A DNA stretch of 64,000 nucleotides from Piper betle (GCA_033002965.1 JAURVB010001694.1:1-64000), one strand, 5' to 3'. Counted from the stretch's first letter, positions 1-11,947 are shown. The notes: a model not told the origin generated them from the sequence alone. Numbers and translations are program-made.

Positions 1-1062
1 TAAAGTTTTAAAATGGAATAGATATCCAATACCTAATAAAAAAGATTTATTAAAAAAATTATATAATGCCCAAGTATTTAGTAAGTTTAATCTAAAATTT
101 GGATTTTGGCAAATTCAGATTAATGAAAAAGATAGATATAAAACAATATTTAATATCTCATTTGGACAATATGAATGAAATGTAACGCCGTTTGGATTAA
201 AAAATGCTCTATCAAAATTTCAAAAAATTATGAATGATATATTTAAGTCTTATATTGAATACATCATGTTTATATAAATGACGTTTTAGTATATTCTAAT
301 AATTTAGATCAATATTTTAAACACTTGAATCAATTTTATAAAATTGCTAAAACTAATGGAATAGTACTTTCTAAAAGAAAATTGGTTTTAGTACAATCTA
401 AGATAAGATATTTAGGATATGATATAGAAAAAGGATATACAAATCCTATTCAAAGAGTTATAGATAAATTATTAGACAAAAGTCAATTACAACGCTTTTT
501 AGGAAGTTTAAATTATGTATCAGATTTTTATAAAGAACTTGCCAAATATTATAAACTTTTATGGCAACTTTTAAAGAAAAATCCTCCTCCTTGGACAATT
601 GAACATACAAAAATTGTTTAAAATATAAAAAATAAAGTTAAATATCTTCATTGTTTATCTTTAGCTGATCCTAATTCATTAAAAATATTAGAAACAAATG
701 CCTCAAATTTAAGATATAGGGGTACACTTAAACAAGTAATAAATAATAAACCTATTATTATAAGATATAATTCAGGATTATGGAATCCTACACAAGTAAA
801 ATATTTTACTGTAAAAAGGAAATGTTAAGCATTATAAATTGTATTTTAAAATTTGAAGGCGATTTATTAAATCAAAAATTTCTATTAAGAATAAATTGTA
901 AAGCTCCTAAAGACATTTTACAAAAAGATGTTAAAAACTTGGCCTCAAAACATATCTTTGCTAGATGACAAATTTTACTTACTATTTTTTATTTTAATAT
1001 TAAATTTATTAAAGGTAATACTAACTCTTTACCCGATTTTCTCACTCGAAAATTTTTTACAA
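1..1062 (+). pseudogene. Endogenous caulimovirid reverse transcriptase/RNase H remnant
   Basis: Read with frameshifts, the plus strand encodes the C-terminal half of a plant pararetrovirus polymerase. It starts inside the RT fingers/palm (FGFWQIQI- and TPFGLKNA-like blocks), continues through the connection (RYLGYDIEKG, FLGSLNYV) and into RNase H, ending with the LPDFLTR-type block near 1034-1055. Stops interrupt it early (after GQYE near 176, in the palm near 276, after position 620, near 965), and the catalytic palm box around 267-290 is broken by a stop and frame change, so it cannot be active. The spacing and the RNase H tail match Caulimoviridae rather than Ty3/gypsy. The fragment enters from beyond the left edge and stops abruptly at about 1062, where the GC-rich element begins. 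Integrated copies of this kind are common plant genome fossils. Family call fairly sure, genus not assigned. Confidence 0.8.
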
Positions 1063-1655
1063 GGGGGCGGAGTGCTGCCGCGGCGCCGGCGCCGGCACCA
1101 CCGCAGGAGCGACGACGGAGGGGCGGGAAGGATGCCCGGCCACGGCAACGGCCGAGGGGGCGGCGGCGACAGGGGACGGGGGGCGCGGCGCGGCGGGGTG
1201 GCTGGCGGAGGCAGAGGGGGCGCGGCGGGGTGGCGGGCGGGGGCCGAGGGGGCGCGGCGGGGTGGTGGCTAGGGCCGAGGGGGACGCGGCGGGGGCTGAG
1301 GGGGCGGCTGGGTGGCGACGGGGCCGAGGGGGCGTGGCTGGGTGGCGGCGGGGCCAGGGGGCGCGGCTGGGTGGCGGGCGGGTGACGGGCGGAGGACAGG
1401 GGGGCATCGCGCGGCGGCGGGGCGGCGTGGCGGCGGGCCGGCAGGGGAAGAGGCAGGGCAGCTAGATCCACCGCCTCGTCCCCGCGGTTAAGTCGGCCGG
1501 GGTGGCGGCAACGCGGTGGCCGGCGGCGGCCGACGCCGGCAGAACTGTTTTTTTTGATGGAGAAGGGGGAAATGGGGGGCTTGTTTCGAGCCGTTGGATT
1601 TGATCCAACAGCTAAAACACTGCAGCACAGCCATCTTGGTTGTGCTGCAGTACAG
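1063..1655 (-). mobile_element. GC-rich TIR element, copy 1 (outer end missing)
   Basis: A very GC-rich block (about 1063-1545) with an imperfect minisatellite of about 35 bp (units carrying GGGTGGC and CCGAGGGGGCG, roughly 1190-1400) leads into a subterminal segment (1590-1655) that ends with TGTGCTGCAGTACAG and then a (TA)n tract. A 13-bp-stem hairpin lies at 1620-1650. The GC block matches the reverse complement of the 1800-2250 block, for example the GCCCGGCCACGGC region near 1135, so it is a second, inverted copy of the same family. No terminal repeat is seen at the left, where the caulimovirid remnant begins. Long open frames here on both strands are a by-product of GC content. Confidence 0.6.
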
Positions 1656-1664
1656 CCCCCCCAG

Positions 1665-1672
<8 letters not shown>

Positions 1673-1700
<28 letters not shown>
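1673..1700. repeat. (TA)n microsatellite between the two GC-rich elements
   Basis: Uninterrupted alternating TA of about 28 bp separates the inward-facing ends of GC-rich copies 1 and 2. Confidence 0.95.
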
Positions 1701-1713
1701 GAGGGGGCTTTTG

Positions 1714-2338
1714 CTGTACTGCAGCACAGCAAGACGGTTTCAGCCGTTAAATCAAATCCAACTGCTGAAACATGCCCCCCATAAAAATAAAAAAAAGATG
1801 GGGCGGCGCTGCCGCCGCCGCCACCGGCCGACGCGACGCCACCCCCTGCCCGCCCGTCGCCGCCCCGCCGGGGGTGGCGACGTATCCGCCGGGCGACGGG
1901 GCGGCGGATCTAGCCGCCCCGGGCCTTCCCCTGCCGGCCCGCCGCCCCGCCACCGGGCGACACCACCGCCGCCCGTCCCTTGTCCCCCGTCCCCCGCCCG
2001 CCACCCCGCCGCACCCGCCCTCGACCCCCGCCGCCACGCCTCGCCCTGCCCCTCGGCCCTCGCCCGCCACCCCGCGGCGCCCCCCTCAGCCCCCGCCCGC
2101 CACCCCGCTGCGCCCCCTCGGCCTCCGCCCGCCACCCCGTCGCGCCGCGCCCCCGTCCCCTGTCGCCGGTGCCCCCCGGCCGTCGCCGTGGCCGGGCAGC
2201 CTTCCCACCCCCTCCGCCGTCGCTGCTGCGGCGGTGCCGCCCCCTTTTTTTAGATCTTGGCCGTTGGATGCTAATCCAAAGGCCAAGATTGTACTGCAGA
2301 CACTGCAGCACAACCAAGATGGCTGTGCTGCAGTACAG
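1714..2338 (+). mobile_element. GC-rich TIR element, copy 2 (both ends present)
   Basis: The left end begins CTGTACTGCAGCACAG (1714-1729) and the right end is CTGTGCTGCAGTACAG (2323-2338), giving terminal inverted repeats of about 16 bp with one mismatch. Subterminal stretches with a GCCGTT...AATCCAA motif follow at both ends (about 1743-1768 and 2262-2280). The core (1800-2250) is GC-rich and minisatellite-like, inverted relative to copy 1. A hairpin with a 13-bp stem lies at 2303-2333. (TA)n tracts flank both sides. This resembles a non-autonomous TIR element residing in TA microsatellites, as described for Micron-type MITEs of rice, but the family is not established. No transposase is encoded. 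Confidence 0.6.
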
Positions 2339-2349
2339 GATGCTTTTAT

Positions 2350-2351
<2 letters not shown>

Positions 2352-2393
<42 letters not shown>
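2352..2393. repeat. (TA)n microsatellite at right end of GC-rich element
   Basis: About 42 bp of alternating TA/AT immediately follows the right terminal repeat of copy 2. Confidence 0.95.
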
Positions 2394-2396
<3 letters not shown>

Positions 2397-3640
2397 CTCA
2401 GTTATGGGTCTACGTTTGTATGGTAAAATAATATGGGGTGGCTTGGGCGTTAATATCGGCTGTGATCAAGTTGAGAGCTTGATTCTTGTGTTGAGGCTTA
2501 GTGGGTGCAAAAGAAAAGGGAGAGCTAAGAGTTGTCAAAAGCTTGCCAAGTCTCCCATGATGGCGGAGCAATGCTATTGGTCCAAAGAGAAGTGCGTAGA
2601 AGAAAGGAAGAAAGCAAAATGGGTTGGTCGGTCAGTCCTTTTAATTAATCTGACCAATCGATTCCTGGTGTTGGAGGAGCTGACAAACGTCACAGAATTG
2701 GGAGAGAAATGTGAAGGAAAGTGCCATATCAAGTGTGTTCTTGACTTCTTTCAAAAAAAAAAGTTTATTCTTCACATGGAGGGCAGTTGGGGTGGTTTAC
2801 CTTGCCCATTGGCGTTGCTGTAGGGGGCCAGTGGTTTGAGCAACTATGCATAGACATTGACCGTATATATAAGAAATGGTATATATCTAGTTTATAGTTT
2901 AGAGTAATTGCGCAAAGGCCAAAGCAAAGCTCTCTCGCTTGGTGGATAAAAGAATTGTGAAGCAGGGCAGGTCATCATCTCCACCAGGAAACAAACCGGA
3001 AAGGCACTGTTTCTTTTGTTCGTTCCCATGTTTGAGTCTTTGACTACTACGTCCATAGGCATGACAGGTAGCCAGATCATATGTAAGCTTTTCATATAAT
3101 GTTATCATATATAAGATCCTTACATATCATGATATGTGGTACATGATATACTAACCAGTCCACCAGGATAAATATTGAATTAGCGGGTGAATAATACTAG
3201 CAACATTGTTCTTTATCAAGGGAATTAAGTCAATTGACCATGTACCATTATAATATTCCACAGGATAGTAAACCATGTCGCAGCTTAATGCACAACGATG
3301 TATGTTCCTTCTATTAGCTTTGTACCAAGTTCTTTGCACGTTAGATAATTAAATTATAAATTTAGAAGCAAAGTAGTATCCATGAGTCAACTGTATCATG
3401 AAAAACAAAAAATTGCCATGTCCATTTTACAGCTATTATCTCGTGTGTTCCAGTTCCACCATGTAACTAGCAGAGAATCTTGCAAGTACTAAATCTGGGT
3501 GGATCTTGAATCAGATGATGTTGCATGCTAGATTCCATTGTAGCATGACAACCAATATCAACCGAGTTCCGTGCCGGTAGCACAATTTACACAGAACAGG
3601 AAAAAGAAAAATGTAGTCACGAACAATGAAGAAAAGCTTG
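2394..3640. other. Intergenic spacer, no gene recognised
   Basis: A 139-codon open frame (2404-2823) resembles no family I know and has no clear start context or intron signals. The rest is AT-rich single-copy-looking sequence running up to the DnaJ promoter. Confidence 0.5.
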
Positions 3641-3643
3641 GTC

Positions 3644-3650
3644 TATATAT
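3644..3650 (+). promoter_or_regulatory. TATA box, DnaJ gene
   Basis: TATATAT lies about 240 bp before the DnaJ start codon, followed by a CT-rich leader, which fits a plant core promoter with a leader of roughly 200 nt. Inferred from position only. Confidence 0.5.
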
Positions 3651-3891
3651 CAGCATCGCATTGGTTGGGGAGTCTCCTCCAAGAGAAGGCCAAAAACCGT
3701 GTATGTGTATATAAACATATACGCGGGGGCTGTACAAAGCTCCCTTTTTGCCTTCCTTCCTCCTTCCTTCCCATTTGAACTGTATCTTGTCTCTTTGCTC
3801 CTCCCACTCTTTTTTTTCCGGGTGTTAGAAGGTTTTGTTTTGGCGGGTGGGTGATTGGGTCTGTGGGTGGCCTCTCGATCTGTGTTGTGAT

Positions 3892-6800
3892 ATGGTGAAG
3901 GAGACGGAGTACTATGACGAGCTCGGAGTCAGCCCCACGGCCACCGAGGCCCAGATCAAAAAGGCTTACTATGTCAAGGTTGGTTTGCATCCTTTGCTTT
4001 GCCCTTGTTGAGGTCATTGATGATGGCTCAGAACATGTTGGGGTGAATTCCTGTTTCCTTGGGGGCTTTGACCAATCTTACGAGAAAATCTAGATGCAAT
4101 CAGTTGTTTTGCAAACATGTTATTGATTCAAAGATTATAATTTTTAAGGTTATCATGTTTAAATCTGGATTTCTTGTGCTTCATTAATTCATGGGCGAAT
4201 CTTGTCTTTTTTGATAGCTTACTTGTATTTGTTGATCCTTACTTTTTTCCTGTTGTGTACATACCCTGGTATTGCTTATTGTGTGAATTTTGATGGGAAA
4301 AGTACCCCCTTTGAATTAGTTAATTGCGTGTTGAATCATTTTTGTACCCCATCTAATTGTTGTGGTTTAATTTTTTTATTAACTCAGGCGAGACAGGTGC
4401 ATCCGGACAAAAATCCCAACGATCCCCAGGCAGCTCAGAAATTTCAGGCAAGTATTTTTGCTCCATAAAGTATCATTAGGACGATTAACATCTTGGAATT
4501 GAAATCATTGCTTCTTATACCTGATATTGGCCGATTGTGTTGATATTGTTGTCTTTATGCATATAATTGTGCTGGAATGATAGAAAATTGTAAAGTATAA
4601 TCGAGTTTTGCAGATGGTTAATAATACGGATGTCTGGGCAGAATTTGAGACCAAGGCCTGCAATAGATCAGTCCATAGGCGGTGGGAACTTGGAAATGCA
4701 TAATTTAAAAAACAGCGTGGTACATCAAGTATATGAATGAGGGTTTCAAAGTCTGCATATTAAGGCACCAAATGGCACCAGTATTATACTTGATTTTTGA
4801 CTGCTGCTGCTGATTTAACGTTTTTGTTCAGGTCTTAGGTGAAGCTTACCAAGTTTTGAGTGATCCAACACAACGACAAGCCTATGATAATAATGGAAAA
4901 GCTAGCATCTCAAAGCAAGTCTTCTTTTCTTTTCATCAGTTAGACATGAAATTCAGTTTAGATTGTTTGTTTATGGTACTGAAGAGAACTTGTTATATTT
5001 TATAGAGATGCCATTATTGACCCAGCGGCAATTTTTGCTATGCTTTTTGGGAGTGAACTTTTTGAGGAACATATTGGGCAGTTTGCAATGGCATCTATGG
5101 CCTCACTTGACATGTTTAAAGAAGGGGAACAATTCGATCAAAATAAATTGCAGGAGAAAATGAGGGTACATAAATAGCCCCTACCTTGGGATTAATTTTA
5201 TAGTGCTGATTTATGTATTATACTGTTAGTTGATCCAAAGTTCGCTGTCTTTGTGTTTGCTTGTTTGTAAATTGCTTTGTTTCATTACTATAGACGCATG
5301 ATAGATTATCTCAGAAATAAGAATGTCTTGTTTTAATTTTACCATGTTCATAGTTTAATATATGGAATCAACAGGTAGTCCAGAAGGAAAGAGAAGACAA
5401 ACTTGCGGAAATATTGAAAAATCGATTGAATCAATATGTTCAAGGAGACAAAGATGGCTTCATCAGGAATGCTGAAGCAGAAGTATCAAAACTTTCAAGT
5501 GCAGGTAAGTTTTTGTCCTTTTATTTTACATATCGTGCATTTAGCTTCTGAATGTTGGATTGTATCTGAGGGATTGCCTAAAAATGTACACTGAATTATT
5601 TTAAGTATTAACAATTAATGCCCAAGTCTCAGGTTGCCTTTTTCGCCATATGTGTAGAAGGGTTGCATTTCCAAAGCAGTAGGGCATTCTTTCTTTCTCT
5701 TCTCTTTTATGTACTCTAATCAGGGAATTCAATTTTTACAGCTTACGGAATCGATATGTTAAACACTATCGGCTACATATATGCAAGACAGGCTGCAAAG
5801 GAACTTGGAAAAAAGGCAATTTACTTGGGAGTTCCATTTATCGCAGAATGGTTTAGAAACAAGGGCCATTTCATCAAATCTCAAGTTACAGCTGCAACAG
5901 GTGTGCCACTCATCCTCTTTTCAATGTTGTAAGAGCTTGAGCTTGTTTGAATGTATACCTGGTCCATTCACCCATCTGAAAATTTTACTCGATATTTTGG
6001 TATCATGAATCTAAGAACATAGTTAAATATGGTATGGTACATTTGAAATTTGTCTCATGGGATCATTGTCAAAATAGGTGCACTTACTCTGATTCAGCTA
6101 CAAGAGGACATGAAGCGGCATCTGAGTGAAGAGGGAAAGTTGAACGAGGAAGAGCTTGAACAATATATGCAATCTCACAAAAAGTTGATGACTGATTCTC
6201 TGTGGAAACTTAATGTTGCTGATATTGAGGCAACTGTTTCGCGTGTCTGCCAAATGGTTTGTCCTAGGCTTCATTCCTATCCCGGTTGCCTCTAGTTGTC
6301 AAATGGGCGAAAGTTAATTCTCTTTTGTGATACAGGTGCTTCAAGAGAGCTCTGTAAAAAAAGAGGAGTTAAGAGCTCGTGCTAAAGGTTTGAAGACACT
6401 TGGAAGAATTTTTCAGGTCTATTTGCTTGCGTTTATGTGGTCATTTTTCATCTGCTTTCTTTGATCACACACCTAGATATTTTCCTAATGTAGAGGGTCA
6501 AATCAACAAATGGAAATGATACTCCTAGTGCTAGTGACGGTGTTCAAAAGCTGAATGAATCTGAGCGAGGAAAAGATGGAAGTTCTCCAGACGTATCTCC
6601 AAAATCTCCCACTGAGCAGCAATACCATTCAACTTCTCAGGTACTTCTTGCTCAGCATTCCTCATGTTGAAGCTATCGGAAATGCCTTTAGTAACCAGTG
6701 CAAGACCAGATGCACTTTGACTTGTTCATTAAATCAAACAGGGTTTTCTTCTTCCAAAATGTACATCCATGTTACTTTGAAACATAATATTTAGCATGAA

Positions 6801-6983
6801 ATGTTGGTTTTGATCTTAGATTGCTCAATCAAAGTATCAAAGTTACATTTCACTGATTCAATGATCTGGCATCGACAGAGTCCCTATGTGGAGGCTCCCC
6901 AGTTTGCAGGCCTTCAATATAACTACATCCCAATGCCAACAGCCCCTCCTGGAGCTGACAGACAATCATCATTCGATAAATAG
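3892..6983 (+). CDS. DNAJ10-like: Chaperone DnaJ protein, DNAJ10 type
   Basis: Ten exons join in frame: 3892-3978, 4388-4447, 4832-4914, 5006-5165, 5375-5504, 5742-5900, 6078-6256, 6336-6416, 6494-6640, 6879-6983, giving 396 aa, the usual length for plant DnaJ 10-like co-chaperones. The N-terminus is a type III J-domain ([13 protein letters not shown], with HPD at residues 34-36), which stimulates the ATPase of Hsp70. A DnaJ-X-type domain follows ([16 protein letters not shown], then [12 protein letters not shown] and the [14 protein letters not shown] block), with a Ser/Pro-rich tail ending [13 protein letters not shown]. There is no Gly/Phe region or zinc finger. The start is the only ATG that leads directly into the J-domain. 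Exons 2 and 3 end at GC rather than GT donors; the GT alternatives put the next conserved block out of frame. Coding sequence is intact. The 3' untranslated region probably runs to about 7350. Confidence 0.93.
4448..4831 (+). other. GC-AG intron 2 of the DnaJ gene
   Basis: The intron starts CAG|GCAAGT and ends TTCAG. Splicing here joins QKFQ to [11 protein letters not shown], the uninterrupted J-domain helix. No GT donor nearby keeps this reading frame. GCAAGT after AG is the usual strong form of a GC donor. Confidence 0.85.
4915..5005 (+). other. GC-AG intron 3 of the DnaJ gene
   Basis: The donor is AAA|GCAAGT and the acceptor TATAG. The split Lys codon (AA+A) joins ASIS-K to [15 protein letters not shown], as expected for the family. 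The nearby GT (4919-4920) leaves phase 0 and would shift the following exon out of frame. Confidence 0.8.
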
Positions 6984-8750
6984 CCAGTCGCTAGTTCTAA
7001 TGGAGCTTGAAATATTTTACTTGGTTGCTGTCAATGCCCTGTTAATATTTGGTGTACCTTCATCAGCCGCAGATAGTTACATATGTCGAGATTAAAAGTG
7101 GAAAAGGTTCGAGTCGCTCAGTTGCAGAATCAGTGGAACTGAATGCCGGAAAGAAGTTCGATTTAAGCAATGTAGGCTTTGAATGTCATGGCTTTCCAGT
7201 TGCCGATCAGGTTGGCAGGTTTGTGCCAACCTCAACAGCCACATTGTTCATTTGAGGTGTTAGCAGTTGTTTATTTATTTCTTCTTAATTTTTGTTGTAT
7301 CATATAAGATCATGTAGTACTAGATGAAAACTATACGCATTGTACACTCAATGTCCCTATACGACACTATGTTTTATAATTTATTCTTGTGCTTGTCAAA
7401 ATCAGAAACAGAGTTTTTGCATGTTTCTGTATTTGCATGTTGTTGGCAAGGTCACTGATAATATAAGCAATTGATGATGGCATGCGAATGAAACGGTGAC
7501 AACGTTAAGAACTAAGTCTAATTGTAAAGTGCAAAATAATGATTTCACCTTAGTAGAATTTTGTGATGGAGCCTAAATGAAGCAAATGACTGCAAAGCAA
7601 CTACCACTGGAGTTGCTTTGAAAAAGAAAAAGAAAGAAGCCCACTTGAGTAGGGGTGTTCCCATAACTATTTTGTTTTGACTATATCAAAAGATTGGTTC
7701 TTTACAAGTGGACTTGTGTACAACAAATATTATATATTTATGTCTGATTCCTTTCATTAAAAATGTAACAATAATAGAGGAAAATTGTAATGTTGACTGA
7801 TGTAGAACATTGAAAAAATAATATTCTAGCTCAAAATCGTAGTAACAATTATATTGGAAGGTAATATAGATAAACACAAATTATATAAACTCGAACTCTA
7901 ATGGATTTATCTTGTGCCCAGTTAGCTCAAATTGAACAACAGCAAAATAAACCAAATTAATTGTAGTGCACAAAATTCGGTCATTGAAGAGAGTTTGATG
8001 GCAAAAGCTCATGTGTACTGGTATTTATATTCAAAAGAAAAAGAAAAAAAATGTACGTGCTGGTAACCGTGTTTATTAATTATTTAATTTAATGTCATGA
8101 TTATTAATTAATAGATGGCGATTGAAGTCAAAGTTGGCGATCTTGGATGGACGAGAAAGTTCGGGAAGGCCACTCGGCCAAACAGACGGTCAGGATCACA
8201 TCTGCGAGCGCTGACCAATCTGGAAGACCAGAAGGCCCGCCAATGAGCAAATTCAAATGTGGATCGCGCGTGAACAGAAATCTTGTAGGTGGCCGGACCC
8301 GGACCCAGCGCGGGTAGCCATGGCCAGCGAGTGGCGCCCGGGACAACACACCGACCAGGTCCCGCATACTTGGTCACCTATGCCTAGGGGCATTTCAAGG
8401 AGCAACAAGTATTTTTAACTTTGCTCGATCTAAATTCAAAAGTTGTAAAACTAGGTTGTCGACCCGATGTTTTACGGTTTTATGTGTGGTTTGTTATTGG
8501 TTTAATCTGAATAACACATGGTCGGTCTGGTTCTATTAATATTGTGCTAAAAGGATCTTTGTATTACTATAGACTTAGGCATTAGACGCGTCTATGGTTG
8601 AATTTTCCGTCAACCCTAATTTCAAATTCGATGGCTTGTGTTTCTTTCAATTGCATTGTGTATATTAAGGTCGTGTTCGTATGTATTTCATGCGCGTTGC
8701 ACTTTTTGTATCACATTAGAATAAATCGTATCTCTTATATTTCGAACATA
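6984..8750. other. DnaJ 3' region and spacer, no gene recognised
   Basis: After the DnaJ 3' untranslated region the sequence is AT-rich. A short GC-richer island at 8110-8380 has open frames on the minus strand (to 89 codons) that match no family I recognise. No terminal repeats or conserved protein blocks were seen. Confidence 0.5.
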
Positions 8751-8754
8751 CCTC

Positions 8755-9200
8755 GTACTTTTTTTCTTCTTTCTCTTCCCATCCCTTTCTTTTTCTTTTC
8801 TTTTTTTCTCTTTTGTTAGCTTTCTCTCCTTCGTTTTTTTCTTTCCCTTTTTACTCTCTTTTCTCTCTCTCTCTATTTTTCTCCCTCCTTTTCTCCCTCT
8901 CTCTTTCCCTCTTCCCCTCGCTTTCCCTCTTGGCCATCACTCATCTCTCCACCCCCTCTCTCCTCGTATCCTCTATTCTTCCCTCTTCCCTCATTTTCCC
9001 CTTCTTCCTTCCTCCCCTCCTTTCCCTTCTCCCTCTTCCTTCCCCCTTGTTGGCTGCCCACTCCTTCCTTCTTCTTTCTCCTGGATGCCGCTGCCATGGG
9101 CCACTGCTGCCACCGTTGTTTGGGCCCCCTTTTCCATCTCTTTTTCCCTTCTTATTCCCCAATCAAGGTTCGCGCCTTTTCCCCCATTTTTTCCATTTCC
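8755..9200. repeat. Pyrimidine-rich (CT) low-complexity tract
   Basis: About 440 bp of nearly pure C/T on the plus strand, built from TTCTC, CCCTC and TTTCC words. Open frames on both strands here are compositional. Such tracts can act as promoter or leader sequence, but no gene follows it. Confidence 0.85.
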
Positions 9201-11947
9201 CATGCACAATCCAGAATTATTTTATTTGTATGTAAATCTTGTGATTAAGCATATAGATAAGTAGATCATCATCTCCTTATTTAGATTTAGTAATTTTCTT
9301 CTTTATTTTGCGATTAAAATGTGATTTTATTATTTGTTGCAATTTTGGGTGTTAAATATAATAAAATAATCATCTCGACCTAAATTATAAAATCTACAGA
9401 CAAAATCTACCTAATAATGATTTGAACTATAAAAAGATTAAACTTTATAATTTTTAAACCTTGCGAGGTGATCTTGTTTCATGTGCCCAGTTGTGAAACT
9501 TAAGAATTTTGTGTTAACTTAATTATCTTAATTAAATGAACAATATAAGAATATTTTAATGATGGTAATCTTTAACTCACGGATACGAGTTGGGTGTAAT
9601 GCAAGATCTTTTAAATTCTCTGGATTAAAGTCGATGCTACAAAATTATCATCAAGGTTAAGTTTAAATAATTGATCGGAAATCTTAAGTTACTTTTCATA
9701 ATTTTTCCATGATTTTATTCTTGATTAATGTGTTAGGTATCTCAATTAAATTGATTCGAGTCTTTTGTTCATCTCAATATCCCTAGTTAGATTTAGGGAT
9801 GCGAGTTAAATTTTGAAATGTATTTCATTAAATACTGAGATCTTTGTTTTGACATCTTTATTGATTTATCAGAATTTCGTGTAGTTTTCAGCACGCTCAG
9901 TATGTGAATGTGTGTAGTGTGTTTAAACTTTTACCTTTCATGTCATATCATTTGCTTCATTTAGGATTGTATGCATGTTATTGCACACACACATCATTTA
10001 GAATTTGAGTATTGGTTTGCATTTGTTAGGTTGTGCGGAGTCAAGAGCGCCAAGCTAGGACATGGAGCTTACCTCACACATCTGTTAGGACTCCTTTCTA
10101 CTTTATTTGTTGCTCGGCTTTATCGCAGTTTTGATTGATATCATAAGACATAATTAGTGAAGTTTTATTGGATCCCACTACCTACGGGTCATCTTACCAA
10201 GTTTTTCAGATTAATAAAACTTCAAAGTTAAGATCCCTTGATATTAATTTCAAAAACAAGAGATCTAGATCAAATGTCACTCTAGTGCTATTTATCAATC
10301 CTTCCTAGGCCTTATAATTATGGTCTGATTTTCAAATTTTCTATACACACATGATAGATGTAAGTGTGACGTTAACTGAAGGGCCCGATCTATGGTGCTT
10401 GGTTAGTGGTTAATTGTATGATTATATTTAGGTATATTACATGCTAATAGTATTTATAACTTGCTTGTGCATGCTTGCTAATGAGTGTATTTAGGTTATG
10501 TAATGCTGTGGTGATTTATCTTGCACATGCATACTTCGTGTTGAGTATATTCGAGTCATACAATGTAGTGGTCGAATCAAGAATGACTTATGGATTGAGT
10601 GACTTTATTGTTATTGTGTATGTGGTTTGCTCATGTTGATGTAGGGATAGCGGGCCATGTAATATAAATATTATATAGAATAGTGAGCTAATATAATTAC
10701 CTATGTGAGGCCAATAGGCCGTATAATCAAAATAGTATTAGGGGCTAGTGAGCCACTTTGAATTCATATGTAAGAGCTTGCAAGCCTCAAAAAAACGAAA
10801 ATTGTCCTGTCTTAGAATGTAAGAAAAATTATTATTACTAATTTGTATTTCAACTATTTTACAAATGAAATACTCTAGAGCATGTAAGTTTAATAATTTT
10901 GTGTTGAAATTCTCCAAGCTACAAAGTCCTTAAATTGAAGGATAAAAATTAATTCAGGTACGTTAATCCATGTTATTTGTGTAGTGAACGAAGAAAAAAC
11001 ATCAGTCGGATGAGCTTTTGGGCTTTATTTTGTAAGTTGAAGGACCCATGTGAAGATGAGAGAAACCAACTACCCAAAAAATGAAATATAATTTAAAAAA
11101 AATGATCGATAATGTGATGTGAAAGAAATGGAATACCTCTAAAATTCTTTTTTGTGTGAAATATGAATGTTTGTGTGTGATTTTTATAAATTGTGAATTT
11201 ATATTAGTTTATAAAATTTTTCCCATAACCTAATTAGAGGGGAGACTTTCCCTCAAAATTTAAAGTTTCTTTTATGATTTAGATTCATTAAAGATGCCTT
11301 ATCTATGCGAGCCCAACCATAAGTATCAGTGCATATTTTTGCTCTAATTATTTGAATTTTGGTTGCACATTAAATTTTTTTTGTCTTCCATTTGATACCT
11401 GGAGTGGTAAAGTGTCGTATAGTTGGTTTTTCATTTATATTGAGATAGAGTAGCAGTATATAATTTAATATTTTAATTCAGTTAGCGTCGGAACCGACCA
11501 AAGTACCTTCATAATATATTTCTATTATAATATATATGACGCAAATAATAATAAAGAGCCATTTTTTTAAGGCCGCCTACATTCTTTCCATAAAAGTTAA
11601 TTAGATTTTAAATTATAATTATTTTAAGATCATATGATTGTCAACATTATAATGCACAGTAAATTATACTCTATTTAAAATTTTAAATCTATATGTATTT
11701 AAAATCATTTAAATATATATATATATATACATTTGATTTTTAAACCATATTTTTTGAAAATCAAAAAAAATTTTTGTTGAAAACCATGTTATTTTAATAT
11801 TTTTTTAAGACTGAATAAACCATTTTATTATTGAAAAAAATAAAAAAAATAATTTAAATTAATTCGACCAGATTGATTGGAGGAAGATGTTCTAAAAAAA
11901 AAATCTAAAAAAACGTCAAAAGGCCTTCCATCTTAACACATCCTAAC
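9201..11947. other. Repeat-rich spacer with LTR-like sequence
   Basis: No coding blocks seen. The part at about 10085-10290 (a TTTTATTGGATCCCAC word, then GATCCCTTGAT...TTTCAAAAACAAGA) is paralleled at about 38095-38275, so it belongs to a dispersed repeat, probably a decayed LTR. Phrases built on GGCC/GAGCC recur between 10640 and 10790. The stretch 11200-11940 is very AT-rich and ends at the hAT element. Confidence 0.5.

Noticed and set aside
1620..2350. Helitron 3' end, suggested by hairpins near (TA)n
   Set aside because: No TC start or CTRR end follows the hairpin, while inverted terminal repeats are present; a TIR element fits better.
928..2431. Many long overlapping ORFs (to 247 codons) on both strands at 0.9-2.4 kb
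   Set aside because: They are open in several frames at once because of extreme GC content, encode Pro/Arg/Gly repeats only, and lie in repeat elements.
2404..2823. 139-codon ORF after the second (TA)n tract
   Set aside because: No recognisable domain, start context or intron pattern; a chance frame is likelier.
8813..9235. 140-codon ORF and antisense partners in the CT-rich tract
   Set aside because: Leu/Ser/Pro- and Glu/Lys/Arg-only translations of a low-complexity pyrimidine run; no conserved protein.
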